A stretch of 64,000 nt of DNA from NCBI GenBank assembly GCA_025330725.1, contig JAIWND010000001.1, positions 2,238,501 through 2,302,500 of the forward strand, written 5' to 3'. The number at the start of each line of letters is the position of its first letter. Position 1 is the stretch's first letter. Of the stretch, positions 32,710 to 44,853 are shown piece after piece. A program made the position numbers and the translations under genes. The stretch comes from Chlamydoabsidia padenii (taxonomy: Eukaryota > Mucoromycota > Mucoromycetes > Mucorales > Cunninghamellaceae). The notes below the pieces were generated by a model. The model saw nothing but the letters and a program-made list of their open reading frames with translations. It searched no databases and had not been told where the DNA came from.

Positions 32710-34099
32710 CTAGTGGGCAAAATAGGTACGGAACCAAGTTTGGAAGGGTACAAAGGACACATCAATACCGTCAGCCTGTAATCGAGAGGTAGACAAATGA
32801 CAATCCTTAGGTCTTGAAGCAGAGGCTGATTCAGAGATGGTGTTTTGAGGTTGAAGGTGATCGATTGGTACATTAAGAAGATCAGCGAAGATACCTAAGA
32901 GAAGCACGAATCAAACAAAGAATGAGTGTATGTATCAATATAAAGATTGTTTTAACTTACGACACATATCAAGCTTGGTCATCATTTCTTCGGCACTAAA
33001 ATGATAAGTTCCTTCGATAGTTTTACCATTTGCCTTGTTGACTAGACATTCATAAATTATAAAGGTGGGAGGTTAATGAGATAGATACATTATACTTGTG
33101 ATTGTACTTGCCTGCCAGATCCTTGATCACCCTACCAACATCCTCCACTATTTAAAAGGGAAAAAAAAGTCAGTAACTATTATGATCCATCATCTGTTTA
33201 TATATATTACCATTAGTGGGATAACGAAGAGAGTAGTTATCCATTACTGTTTGTTTGTTGTGATCCTTGACAATGTCTACCAGTATGTTGACTGCTGATT
33301 CACCATTGAATTCCACATCACCATAACTACAATATGAATCAGTAACAAGATACAATATGCATAATTACTTACAGAATAGGTACACGGAGGATAATGGCCT
33401 GAGGATGGATATCACGAATAGCTTGTTCACCAGCCAATTTGGATTCACCATAAAAGTTGAGAGGATTAGGTTGAGCATCAACTTGATAAGGAGGGTTTGC
33501 ACCATCAAATACATAATCAGTACTGATATAGATAAGTGTGATATTGTGTTGTTTTGCATAGGTCGCTAAATGTCCAGGTACTTGAGCATTTAACTACATG
33601 CATGAAAATAAGGGGAGGGGGGACGGGTTAGTATTTCATATCATAATAGTGTCGGTTTACCTTAAGGGTTCCTTCATGATCCTTTTCTGCAATGTCAGGT
33701 CGACGTTCAGCAGCACAGTGAACGATAACTAGATAAAACTTCAGAGTGAGGACATATTTGTTGGGGATATATTTCTTTTACATACCTTCAGGGTTCACTT
33801 CATCCAATAAAGAGTTGACTTGGGTACTGTTAAGGAGATCAAGCTATAAGTTTAAAGTGTAAAATAGTTTAGTATACAGACAAGTAGAGTCATTAAAAGT
33901 AACTTTGGGTATACCTTGACAAGGTCTTTACTGACCCGACTGTACGCTGTGCCAACCACTATAAATGATAATAAAACAAGTTAAGAATGCATCTTGTTTA
34001 GAATTCTACACCAAACCTACCAGAATGACCAGCAGCCTTAAAGTTACGGACAGTAGCTCTACCAAGTAATCCAGAAGCACCAGTAATTAAAACCTTCAT
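32710..34099 (-). CDS. MAT2B-like / dTDP-4-dehydrorhamnose reductase-family protein
   Basis: NAD(P)-dependent Rossmann-fold protein of the RmlD family, closest in style to MAT2B, the regulatory beta subunit of methionine adenosyltransferase. About nine exons on the minus strand begin MKVLITGASGLLGRATVRNF (GxSGLLG dinucleotide site at residues 7-13). They continue with VIVHCAAERRPDIAEKD, LIYISTDYVFDGANPPY, PLNFYGESKLAGEQAI (YxxxK pair), ILRVPILYGDVE, SLRYPTNVEDVG, GTYHFSAEEMMTKLDMC and RPKDCHLSTSRLQADGI. These phrases parallel animal MAT2B throughout. Exon 1 is 34021-34099, exon 2 33915-33958, and the last exon 32710-32894. MAT2B is well known in animals, so a fungal copy is notable. It is transcribed divergently from the TPR-like gene. 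Confidence 0.85.
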
Positions 34100-34171
34100 T
34101 GCCAAAATTCAAATAAATGAAAAAGAGAGAGACACGCTTGTTTCTGGTAAAGCCATGTTGAGCCGCCAAAA

Positions 34172-34184
34172 GCGGGGTTTGTAG
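34172..34184 (+). promoter_or_regulatory. GCGGGGTTTG partial motif
   Basis: AGCGGGGTTTGTAG between the divergent MAT2B-like and TPR-like starts; a partial match of the recurrent motif. Confidence 0.3.
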
Positions 34185-34297
34185 TGTTTTGGTCCGACGA
34201 GTCACATTTGAATAGCATACAAAAGCGAGCTCCTATCTTTTTCTTTTATCTCTCTTCCATATTCTCCTCGGATACGCTTGTTGCTGATACCACCACC

Positions 34298-37200
34298 ATG
34301 TCAGTAACTGAACCATCACTGGCAGAAACCCTTCTACAAGGTATCAGGAAAAAGGAAAAAGAAAACTCGGTAAAAAGAATGAAAGACTGGACTAACTTTA
34401 CTACCCATCGTTATATAAAATAGATCTCTCGTCTGAAACCATTTTAACAGAATACTACAATTTGAAAGCACAGTATGACGAACGGGTGAAGCATGAACAA
34501 CAACTACGTAAGTAGAAATATGTTTAACAAGGGATTATTGTTTATGCAGAAACTGATGTCTTGGTTTCTCTTTGTTTATAGAACTTGACCTTGATCAGAC
34601 ACGTACGTTATTGGATGAAGCTAGAAGGGCCACCACTTTGTATCAACAAGATAAAGAACTTTTGGAAAACAAACTAGTCAACATTACTAATAATAAACAT
34701 GAATCGGAAGCTCTAGTCAGTGAACTTCGACAATCTATGGCCCTTCTTCGCTGTAAGTCAAATAATTTGGCTGTCAAAACAGTATGTGCCATTACTCATC
34801 CCTTTCCCCCCCCCCCTTTTTTTTTTAGCTGATAATACAAAACTCTCTCAAGATAACAAGGAATATTACACCAAGGTGATCAAGATTCAGTCTGAAAAGG
34901 ATGCTGAACATTACCAGAACGAAACATTAAAGGTAAACCCAATTGACAACACATGATTCAATCAACTAATCAAACTTTACTTATATATATATATATATTC
35001 AATAGCTTCAAGTCACTGATTTGCACCAAAAACTAAACAATGCTATGAAGAATGAAGAAAACTCTCGTCAGGCATGGCTTGTTGCTGAAAGCGAAATCAA
35101 GCTCCAATCTGAATCACAGGTAAATAAATAATATAGTCAAAAACCAATCAAATCAACCACTTTTTAATCAACCAATACTTCCATTATAGCGACGACAATA
35201 TGAACAAATACAGTCTCAAAAATGTCATTTAGAAAAGGAACGGGATTCTTTATTAGCAACTATCCAGGATCTTCGACAACAGGTGACTCGCTACAAAACC
35301 GATATGGACTGTGCTGTGGACAAGGCCACTACTGCTGAAGATCGTTTAAAGAAATCAGAATCTAATCGGGTGGCCACCATGAAGAACTACCAAGACTTGC
35401 TCGACCTATATGAAAAACAGCGGCTGGAAGCCGAAGGAAAGATTGCCAACTTTTCTGCCGATCTGGACTCTATTCAACAAAAAGCAGTAACCAAACAATC
35501 CAAACTCGAACAAGAAAACAGCACATTACGGGAACAACTTGTTGAAGCAAATGACAGACTTCAAGTCGTTCGAACCAGTCTCGATAAACTCGCGGGAAAA
35601 AAGGACGCACCAGGATCATCATCACCATCATCACCACATCCAGACACCACAACATCTAACACACCTATCTTATCAACCAGTCTACTCAAGATGATGAAAC
35701 AGTATGAACATACAGGCAGACATTGGGACGACATTTACACCGACTTTTTCCAGCTCCGGGACAATACTACTCGACTGACTGCCATCAATGCAGAACTAAA
35801 AGCGATCAACAAGCAACTTTTCCGTGAACAAGAAAATTACCAACGATACCAAGCTCAACTGGAATCAGAACTCGAACGTCTCCGGGAAGAATGTAAATCT
35901 TCAAGTGTTTTGGAAGAAGACTTTACAAAGCTGAAAACATCCAGTACTCAAGAGGTAAATGCAATCAACAATCAACAGAATTACTAATCAACTCTTTTGC
36001 CTATTAGATATTTGATTTAAAGAACAAGGTGGACGATCTCCAACATAAAAACAACAACCTTAATGCCACGGTGAACGACACAACCTATCAACTTTGCTAT
36101 CTCTTACGACATGTGGAATGTCAGTACGGCACTCTTCCGATTGAAGTACAACACACACACAACTTGCTCTCAAACGCACATATACCATCAACCCTCAGCC
36201 ACGAAAAGACAATCTTTAAAGACATAGCTGACCTTCTCCAACGCAACCAAGACCTCATGACCGACGTCCGACAACTCGGTGATCAACTGCATGAAAAGAC
36301 AAACGAAGCTGCATCATACGCCATAGCCGCCAAAGATAATAACTCACTTTTGGACGAAAACTCGGCTAAATACAAATCTCTTGAACGTGATCAAGATGAA
36401 AAATTACAAGTTTTGCAAACAAGGTAATACTATCACAATCACAAAAGTGATTTGGAACTAACCCACTTTTGTAATGTATAGATTATCCAGGACAATCACT
36501 GAACGCGATCAACTCGCTCAGCAACTATCAGAAACCAGCTCGGGCTCCTCTATTCCAACAAACTCAATGGCTTTGGAAGAAGAACGACAATTGGCTGAAC
36601 AAAAATGTCAAGATCTAGCTGCTGAATTAGATACCTGTCGACAAGAAATGGAGACTGAATTGGATAAACAACGTCAAGAAATGGACAAGATCAACTCTGA
36701 AGCCATGGTGATCCGTCAAGATTACAACAATTTACAAAAGCAAGTCGATCTACTCGAGCGGCGTAACAAGGGTCTGGTGGAAGTCTCCTCTGCTCGGGCA
36801 ACTGAAATTGATGATCTTCGGTCTTGTGCAGCTTTACGGGAACGCCATCTCGGTGAAGTGGAAGGCCGGCTTTCGACTCTCACCAACGACATTATGATCG
36901 CCAATCGTACTCTGGAAACGCTTCGAAACGATTACACTTCTGTCTCAGCTCAACTCAAAGCCAGTGATGCAAGCTACCAACGCCTGCTATTGGAAAACAA
37001 GGAATTGGCGATTGAACGTGTGAATCTGACGACTCTGTTGCAAAACATGAACGATAGTCTGGGTAGCTCAACTAGTGGTACAACACATTTGGTGGAAGAA
37101 CTAAAGCAACACAATGAACGTTTATCCCGGGAACTACAGAATCTTCGTGATACTTTGGCGGCAAAAGAAAAGGAAATCAGAGGATACCAAGCCATCGACC

Positions 37201-38037
37201 CTCAGGAATGGAAGGACAAGTACCAGATCACTAGTGGTGAACTTAAGCAACTCAAGACAACTTATTTGGAACTGGAAAAACAACTGGCAACCGCAAATCA
37301 AGATCGGATCGTTGCTCAAACAAAATTGATGGAATCTCTTCAAAACACCTCCACTTACACATCCGACAATACAAACAGTAACAACAATGAAACCACCGTA
37401 TCTGATCAAGCCCAACAACTGGCCGATGCAAACAATCAAATCATGTCACTCAAGAAGGATCTGTTTATATTCAAGGAACGACTTGCCGACACGGATGCCA
37501 CAGCCAACAGAATCACAGCGGAATACAATAAATTTGCCAGCGAATCTCAGGCCCGAATCGACACACTCTCGGATGACTTGGCTGCCAGTAATGAAAAGGT
37601 GGACAGTTTACAAAAGGTGATCTCGGAACAAAAGGAGGCAATAGGATCGTTCAGCGGTCTGGAACAACAATGGGAAACAACAAAGGCGACACTTTTGCAG
37701 GAGAATGAACAACTTGGGACCAAGGTGGCGGCGGTATCTCAGCAAATTGCCGATCTACAAGTCGAACTGAATACCAATGTGCAACAATTACAACAAAGTG
37801 AAGAAAGGTATCAAGCTGAAGTAGCGGCTCGTGCTCAAGATGCAAATGTCATTACTGGTTTGCGTGATGAAATCCAACGACTCAATGTGGATATCTCGAC
37901 CTCTCGATCTGAAGTAGTGGGCGCTAATGACCGACTCCGATCTGCTGAAATATCTTACCGCAACCAAAAGGAACAATTGGAAATCACACAAAACGACATG
38001 AAGCTTAGGTAATAATAATAAAAATAGTGGGCCACCA

Positions 38038-38074
<37 letters not shown>

Positions 38075-39819
38075 GACTTTTCTAATATATTAGGTTGGAT
38101 GAATCTCAAAAACAACAAGAATCTCTTTCTGCCTTGATCCAAGAACTGCTCACAAAGATCAACGAACTACGCACCAATGATGATGTCGATAACGATACCA
38201 TCTCCCACCTCGCCGAAAATGCCACCAGTCAACTTCGAGATGTCAGTGCCTCCTTGCGCCGGGAAAAAGATATTTGGCAAGCCCGACATACCGATGCTCA
38301 ACAACGTGCTGACCGGTTGGAATCCGATCTCGAATTCGTCCAACATCAACTATCCACAACTAGAGCCTTGTTGGAATCAGTACGAGCCGAAAAAGATCAA
38401 ACCGCCCAGAAACAACTCCAAGGAATCAAGGATGCCAGGAATGAAGCGACACTTTACAAGGAACACAATGCGTCTTTGCGTAGTGACATGGAAAAACTGT
38501 TGGACCGTGTGAATCAATTGGAAACACTCGTTGCGGATAAGGAAAATCAAGTGGAACCACTTGCATGTAAGTGGAAACCAAGAAAAAAAAAGGGGGGAAT
38601 ATGACTAGGTACTCATCCGTCTTTTTATATAGTGAAAGCAAAGGGACTGGAACTAGAATTGGCGCAAACAAAGGCATTCGTGCAGACTTTGGAATCCCGA
38701 CAAGCGCAATGGTCTGCTCGTAGTGCTCGTCTTTTATCTAAACACAATGTAAGTAGGTAGGAAATAGATGTGACTGGAGAAACTAACCCATGTTCAATGA
38801 TAGATATCGGATCCTCAAGAACTTGATGATCTCAAGGGTGAACTGGAAACAGCAAAAGCACAACTGGATGAAAAGACAAAATCCCTGGATGCACTGGAAA
38901 AACAACATCAAGAAGTGGTAGCAAAGACGAGTCAAATTGAAGAAACGCTCAAGAAGACGACCGAAGTGGTAAAGTAAAGAAGAAGAAGAAAGGGGATTTA
39001 ACTAATACTTCTTGTAGGCAAATCAACGTGGAAAACTGGCGTATGAATTCAAAAAGAAGGCTGCTGACTTGGAAGAATCGGTAAATAAAGATCATCCTTA
39101 TTGATGACGATAATAACTAACTTGATGTGTTGTTTTTACTAGGTTAAAAAGCTGAGAGAGCAACAAACTTCTGAACAACAAAAACCTCAACAAGAAGAAC
39201 AGCAACAAGGACCCGAAACATCTCAAAAGATCAAGGAACTGGAAGATGCCTACCAAAAGCAAAAGGATGAACACACTGCACTCTCAGTAAGTTGTACCAC
39301 TCGAGCGAAATAGATATATATATATATATACTCACACTTTTTTGTTTAATGTATAGACCAAGTACACGAATCTTCTTAACAAGGCCAGACAACTGAATAC
39401 TGAAAAGGTAACATGGGAACCCTGCATGTATTAAAAAAAAATTAACCTTATTTGCATTAATCTAGAGACGCTTGGAACCCCTAAAACAAGAAAAAATTGA
39501 ATTGACAGCGCAATTAGACTCTTTGAAGACGGAAATTGATCAATTAAAGCAACAACTAGCTACCAAAACCGAAGAGACTTCTAGTCTTCAAATGGAAATT
39601 GGAAGGATGAAAGCAATGCAGTCAATGATCACCAACAAGAACGACAAGTTGAAAAAGGAAATCGAAAAACTCCAGGGATCACCATCAAAACCACTGACTG
39701 CCTCTGCACCACCATTTGTCCCCTCTTCTGATCTATCAACAACAGAATCCACTGGCGATTTGAAACGCCCATTATCTGACGATTTGGATGGACAGCCCCC
39801 ACAGAAAAAAGTAGTATAA
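34298..39819 (+). CDS. TPR/Mlp1-like nuclear-basket coiled-coil protein
   Basis: Very long coiled-coil protein of roughly 1,500 residues in many exons. The first exon is 34298-34340; the second begins 34422 (DLSSETILTEYYNLK). Large coding blocks are 35283-35955, 36474-38010, 38095-38565 and 39472-39819. Almost the whole length is heptad-rich Leu/Glu/Lys/Gln sequence (EEERQLAEQKCQDLAAELD; NRTLETLRNDYTSVSAQLKA; DKYQITSGELKQLKTTYLEL), as in Tpr/Mlp1, which line the nuclear-pore basket and act in mRNA quality control and checkpoint signalling. The C-terminus is short and unstructured with a basic patch (KRPLSDDLDGQPPQKK). Another long coiled-coil protein cannot be excluded, but size, uniform coiled coil and the basic tail fit TPR best. 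RanGAP follows directly downstream. Confidence 0.7.
38039..38070 (+). repeat. Poly-T run in a TPR intron
   Basis: Uninterrupted run of about 30 T in the intron between 38010 and 38095. Confidence 0.8.
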
Positions 39820-40210
39820 TGATGATAGCTTATATATATATATATATATCCTCAACTCTTTGTGTTTATAAATAAATAAAAAAGTGACCCTTATAATGTC
39901 TTTTTACAATAATCGAGTGGGTTGGTTTGTATTCAAACTCCTGGGTGGAGATCGAAGATTGCCTGCCTACAGAGAGCAATAAACAAAAAATCGAGGAATT
40001 GATAGGACGTGGTGCGTCCTGATCGTGCTGAATAAGAAAGACCAGCTCTTTTGGTATGCCTGGAACATGTTGACTCCTGCTCAGATGATTATGTGAACAA
40101 TGACTTTAGCTGTCGAGGACCCAATGATTTCAAACCCCGTCCTAAAAATTTTCCCAGTTAAAAAAGAAAAAAATTATTTGCCACTCTTCTCTTTCTTCAA
40201 CTTGCCCTCC
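39820..40210. other. Intergenic between TPR-like gene and RNA1
   Basis: Contains a TA repeat (about 39830-39850), the 3' end of the TPR-like gene and the RNA1 promoter with the motif at 40127. Confidence 0.5.
40127..40142 (-). promoter_or_regulatory. GGGGTTTGAAA promoter motif
   Basis: ATTTCAAACCCCGTCC on the plus strand (GGACGGGGTTTGAAAT on the minus), about 75 bp upstream of the RNA1 start codon. Confidence 0.5.
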
Positions 40211-41499
40211 ATGACCACAGCACCCATTAACGAATATACACTCGAAAACAACACCGTCTTCTCCATTGTTGGCAAAGGTTTGAAACTCAATACTAGCGAT
40301 GATGTCAAGGATTTTGTTGACACTCTTGCACAAATGGATGACCTGAAGGAAATCAGATTGGGTGGCAATACTATTGGTGTAGAAGCAGGTCAAGCTTTGG
40401 CTAATGTCTTGAAAACTCGATCTACTCTCAAAGTAAGAAAGGCATTCTTTACTAATAATGTTAAACATGGACCACTCACTCTTTTATCCATCTTATCTAG
40501 GTGGCGGCTCTTTCTGACATTTTTACTGGACGACTATTGAATGAAATCCCCCTGGCCTTGAAAGCGTTATGCGATGCGTTTGAACAAACGTGTTTGGAAG
40601 AGTTGGATTTATCCGACAATGCGTTTGGACCTGCCGGAGCCGAACCCTTGATTGACTTTTTATCCAACACCAAGACCTTGCGGGTGCTTCGACTCAACAA
40701 CAATGGTTTAGGTATTGGTGGCGGAACCATGATTGCCAAAGCCTTGCAAGCCTCCGCCGACAATGCGCGTGCGGAAAACCGACCTTCATCACTCCACACC
40801 ATCATCTGTGGCCGGAATCGACTGGAAGACGGTAGCAGCCAGGCGTTAGCGACAGCATTTGCTTCTCATGGTACTCTCCAGGTTGTGCGCATGCCTCAAA
40901 ATGGCATTCGTCCCAATGGCATCAAGACACTTGTCAAAGGTTTATCTTCTTGTCGTGACCTTACTCATCTCGATCTTCAAGACAATACATTCACCTCCAA
41001 GGGCAGTCAGGCGTTGGCTCAAGCCCTTTCGAGTTGGCCCAAACTCGCCGTCCTCAACGTGGGTGATTGTTTGCTCGGTAAATCCGGTGGGGTGGCTCTG
41101 GCTGAAGCATTGGAAGCAGGTCACACTACGGGGTTGACACATTTACATTTGCAGTACAATGAAATCTCAGGAAATGCGGTGGTTATTCTTGCTGGTGCGA
41201 TCAGAACACATCTCAAGGATCTTGGTCATTTGGAATTGAATGGGAATCAGTTTGATGCGGATGGGGAGGAAGCCCAGGCGATCATCGAGGCGTTGACTCA
41301 TTGGGACCATCAAGATGCTTTGGATGAACTGGATGATATGGAGGAATACGATAGTGAAGAAGAAGAAGATGATGAAGATGATGAAGATGCTTTGACTGAA
41401 AAGGCTGAAGAAGATGAAGACAAGGAACCTACCAACAAGGATGATGACAAGGATGTGGAAAATGCTTTGGTGGATCAACTCAACAAGACTCACATTTAG
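40211..41499 (+). CDS. RNA1: Ran GTPase-activating protein (RanGAP)
   Basis: Stimulates GTP hydrolysis by Ran in the cytoplasm, setting the direction of nuclear transport. Exons 40211-40432 and 40501-41499 encode 406 residues. The leucine-rich-repeat body is unmistakable: ALSDIFTGRLLNEIP, SDNAFGPAGAEPLIDFL, NNNGLGIGGG, ICGRNRLEDGS, VRMPQNGIRPNGI, HLDLQDNTFTSKGS, LQYNEISGNAV and LELNGNQFDADG. An acidic tail follows (DELDDMEEYDSEEEEDDEDD), ending LVDQLNKTHI. Order and spacing match the fission-yeast Rna1 family along the whole protein. The start at MTTAPINEYTL is chosen because it precedes the conserved first repeat; the longer upstream frame reads promoter sequence. Confidence 0.97.
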
Positions 41500-42685
41500 A
41501 TGATAGTCTAACCCTTTTATTTTATTTTACCCTCTCCCCCTTCTTCCCTGTCACTACTACCCCTTCCCCTACTTTTTTTTTTTTTGCACTTGACTTTATT
41601 ATAATAAAAACCCAATAGATTGGAAACATACCTTTGACCCATATAACACAAACCAACTAATAAAAAGTAAACCGTGTTTTATTATTACATAGATTAAAAG
41701 AGGGGGATGATATTATGACTATATGGGATATGTGTAGGATGGATCAACACACTATTCTAGTATTAAAAAAGATAGGATTAGCTTGCTTTGTTGGCAGGAC
41801 CAACCATCTGTTGCGCCAGAACATAAAACTCCAGTGGCGATACATCCTATCATGCGGATCCGCCGAGTATAACACTTGTGTAGATCGGATGTTTTATTTA
41901 ATCCTTCTTCTCGGTGTAACGATAGAGTCAGTATAACACCGACGGATCCACTTGATTGGCAGGTGATATTGTGGAAGAGTGGATGGAAGTATACATGTTG
42001 TATCAGCGTCAAGTAAATTCAGGCACATTTGGTTTCTTCGTCAGGGGATGCAAGAGAGATATCATTTTGGCCGGTATCATACAGTAAAACAAAAAAAAAC
42101 AAAAAAAAAAAAAAAAAAAAAAAGTGATCCCAGATTGCCATTACCTACTGGAGGTACATGGCTTGCATGATACAACATTGCGCGGTACCATTACTTTACG
42201 CCAAATTAATGTTACGTGAGTATACACGTTATGAATATTTTGTGGAGCGCGGGAAAACATTAGAATTCATACCTAATGGTGTACCACTATGTACGATTTG
42301 CCAACATTGGATCGCGTATGGTGTGCGAGTGGAATGATTAAAATGCAGCAATTTCACATCCCGCCCTGTCGGTTTCAAATCCCGTTTCCTAATATAGTTT
42401 TCCACGGATGGAGAAGCCGGTCATCAAGTAATCCGTAGAGTGTGCACAGCCTCTTTTTTTTCCTGGAGGCCATTGTTTAATAGAACGCGTATGATGTGGG
42501 GGTTGGAAGAATATGCTATGGGCCATCATGCATTCATTTCACACAAAGTCAGATTGTACTCCAGTGGCTTGGCTGGATCTAAAAAAAAAAAAGTCCTCTT
42601 TGAAAAAATTTTCGCCAGGGTATTAATTCTCAAAAACCGTTGTTTTCCCCTCTTTCTTATTCACTTTATATCACATTCACCAACA
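41500..42685. other. Intergenic with poly-A tract; eL22 promoter
   Basis: About 1.2 kb without a supported gene. Holds a C/T-rich 3' flank of RNA1, an A-rich run near 42090-42123 and, at 42371-42387, a motif copy about 300 bp before the eL22 start. Confidence 0.45.
42371..42387 (-). promoter_or_regulatory. GGGATTTGAAA promoter motif
   Basis: GGTTTCAAATCCCGTTT on the plus strand; exact minus-strand GGGATTTGAA, about 300 bp upstream of the eL22 gene. Confidence 0.45.
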
Positions 42686-43051
42686 ATGGCTCCTACCAAG
42701 ACTAACTCTGCTGCTATCAAGAAAACCAAGGTGGTTGTTGACTGCTCTGCTCCTGCTAATGACAAGATCTTTGACGTTGCTGCTTTTGAAAAGTATCTTC
42801 ATGACCGTATTAAGGTGGATGGACGTACCAACAACTTGGGTGAATCAGTCACCATCACTCGCTCTGATAACAAGGTCACCGTTATTGCCACCATTGCCTT
42901 CTCCAAACGTTACATCAAGTACTTGACCAAGAAGTTCTTGAAGAAGAACCAAATCCGTGATTGGCTCCGTGTGATTGCTACCGACAAGCAAACCTTCACC
43001 CTTCGCTACTTCAACATTGCTAACGATGAAGAAGAAGCTGACGATGAATAG
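42686..43051 (+). CDS. RPL22: Ribosomal protein eL22
   Basis: Structural protein of the cytosolic 60S subunit. Single exon of 121 residues, the normal size of eL22. Recognisable segments are VVVDCSAPANDKIFDVAAFE, KYLHDRIKVDGR, TNNLGESVTI, RYIKYLTKKFLKKNQIRDWL, RVIATDKQTF and LRYFNI, ending in the family's typical acidic tail (NDEEEADDE). The start at MAPTKTNSAA follows a short T/C-rich leader typical of ribosomal-protein genes; the longer upstream frame is promoter. Intron-free, unlike most genes in the window. Confidence 0.97.
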   Translation: MAPTKTNSAAIKKTKVVVDCSAPANDKIFDVAAFEKYLHDRIKVDGRTNNLGESVTITRSDNKVTVIATIAFSKRYIKYLTKKFLKKNQIRDWLRVIATDKQTFTLRYFNIANDEEEADDE

Positions 43052-43880
43052 GTAGTTAACATGTATTCCCCCTTTATTGTATATAGTCTTTATTTTATTT
43101 ATTTACTGGGTGAGACGAGAACGAACCCATGGGCTTGAAAAAATAAATTTTTATGCTCATAAATCACAATCTCTGGGATTTATCAACGACATGTAACGAC
43201 GGCAACTTTATTTGGGGGGGTATCTTTGTGGGGGTGTGAAAGGGTCTGGGGATCGTATTGAGTGCTCACTCTTTGGTGGTGTAAACGATGTAGGTGTAAC
43301 ATCGATGTAAGCATGTCTTTTTCGATTGCTCACCTTTGAAAAAGTATCACTATCGTCTTCACTTGATGATGGATGGGTTAAAACAAATGAAAATGAAAAT
43401 AGTACTGGTTGCATGAATGAACACCGCAGATCGGGATTTGAAATGTGTGTGCCTATTAATTATTTGGTCTCCTTTTCTTTTTATTCCCATGGCGTTTGCT
43501 CTTCAAGATTGACAGAAGCAACAGTTGCACCTACCTAGTTATGCGCTTGATGTTATTTGGCAATGGTCGGTGGTGGTTGTATTTGACTCTTGCTCTCTAT
43601 ATGGCGTCCCTCTTCCTGCATCAGGACTGATACTTGCCACTTCTCCTGACAATGGCAATAAAGACGGATACGATTACTACTCCAACACTCGGGAACGATG
43701 AACTGACACCTTACTTTTGTGAATATTGGAAACAACACTAGTAGTTTACAAAGACAACCCTCAAACGTATGGTACTTTCTCTTGTGGGTGGCCATCATGA
43801 TAATCACCAAAGCGTGGTAGCGGAAACAATAGATCACGACGACCCTACATAAATCGACATCACATCAATAAAGTAATAGG
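43052..43880. other. Intergenic
   Basis: No gene supported. An exact motif copy, ATCGGGATTTGAAATG, lies at 43430-43445, about 440 bp before the small ORF at 43881. Confidence 0.45.
43430..43445 (+). promoter_or_regulatory. CGGGATTTGAAA motif
   Basis: Exact GGGATTTGAA copy with no confident gene immediately downstream. Confidence 0.3.
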
Positions 43881-44108
43881 ATGGAAAACATCATCCATAG
43901 AACAAAGACGCTATTGCAACATGTCGTCATCGATTCTCACAACAATCCATGTCTTCAGCAAAGAAAAAGAAAAGATTTGGACTATCAGATGACAACATGT
44001 ACTGGTGGTGAACAGGGGCAACATAATCGACTCATAGGTCCAGACAATACTATCATTGCTCCTGAAATGCCTCCACTTGTTTACACTCCCGGTGGTCCTC
44101 CTTTGTAG
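43881..44108 (+). CDS. Possible small protein or terminal exon (75 aa)
   Basis: A single frame ending IIAPEMPPLVYTPGGPPL, with a polar N-terminal part (NPCLQQRKRKDLDYQMTTC). The Pro-rich end and the A/T-rich, AATAAAA-containing 3' flank look genic, but there is no homology I recognise and no intron to test the frame. Confidence 0.3.
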   Translation: MENIIHRTKTLLQHVVIDSHNNPCLQQRKRKDLDYQMTTCTGGEQGQHNRLIGPDNTIIAPEMPPLVYTPGGPPL

Positions 44109-44631
44109 GATAGGGTCTCTTGGATTGATACTAGTGTTAGTTACTTGTAGAACTCTCCTCTTCCTATATGTACCCTTTGATCCTATTACCTTCTATTTCC
44201 TCCCTTCCCCTTCCCCTTTACTCTTTACATAGTTTACTACCACTACTACTACTACTCTCTACTATGATGCATTAAATTATGGCCACCAATAAAAAAATAT
44301 CTGTTATCATCTCTTTGGTAACATATACTAGATCACATCACCTCCTTAAACAGATTCTTTGTCTCGACTTGTCTTTTTTTTTTTTAATTTTTTATTTGTG
44401 GACTCCCTATATATCATTATTAAAAACGTGAAGAGCATGAAGGAGTTTGTCCTGAACAGCCTAACGTACTCCTTGACTAGATGATGTCTCTTTCTCCTTC
44501 ATTAAATTGATCTGTATCAAGAGTAAAAGGAGGAAAGACGGTATATCTATCATCACCACTACAATATATATATATATATCGAGTCCTCTCCATCACTCTT
44601 TTTTTCTACTTTTTTCTTCACTTTCTGAATA
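44109..44631. other. Intergenic; TATA-containing promoter of the secreted peptide
   Basis: A TATATATATATAT stretch at about 44563-44579, roughly 55-70 bp before the start codon, followed by a C/T-rich leader. Confidence 0.5.
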
Positions 44632-44853
44632 ATGCTGGCTTTTAAATATACATTTTTTACTTTGACAACTCTTTTGGCTCTATCCTCTTTATCTCATGCG
44701 ATTGCCGATGATCCTTGTGGTATCAAAAGTGATTGTGATTCCAACGGAAGACGCTGCTCGGAGCGATGTGGTGATTTCAAAGATACAGGCAAGAAAATTG
44801 AATCTGTTTGTTATCTGGATACTTGTTTCTGTGGTTTTGAAATTCCATTGTGA
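44632..44853 (+). CDS. Defensin-like secreted cysteine-rich peptide (73 aa)
   Basis: The first ~24 residues are a clear signal peptide (TFFTLTTLLALSSLSHAIA). The mature part of about 48 residues has seven Cys spaced C-x5-C-x6-C-x3-C-x14-C-x4-C-x-C. The last six follow the CS-alpha-beta pattern (C...CxxxC...C...CxC) seen in fungal, plant and invertebrate defensins: CSERC supplies CxxxC and CFC supplies CxC. The seventh, N-terminal Cys is extra and leaves an odd number. Probably an extracellular antimicrobial-type peptide or small effector; function is inferred from fold pattern only. Single exon, with a TATA-rich promoter unlike the housekeeping genes around it. Confidence 0.6.
   Translation: MLAFKYTFFTLTTLLALSSLSHAIADDPCGIKSDCDSNGRRCSERCGDFKDTGKKIESVCYLDTCFCGFEIPL

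Noticed and set aside
43553..43837. 94-codon minus-strand ORF in the eL22 downstream gap
   Set aside because: No domain, no coding bias and no splice or promoter support; treated as chance.
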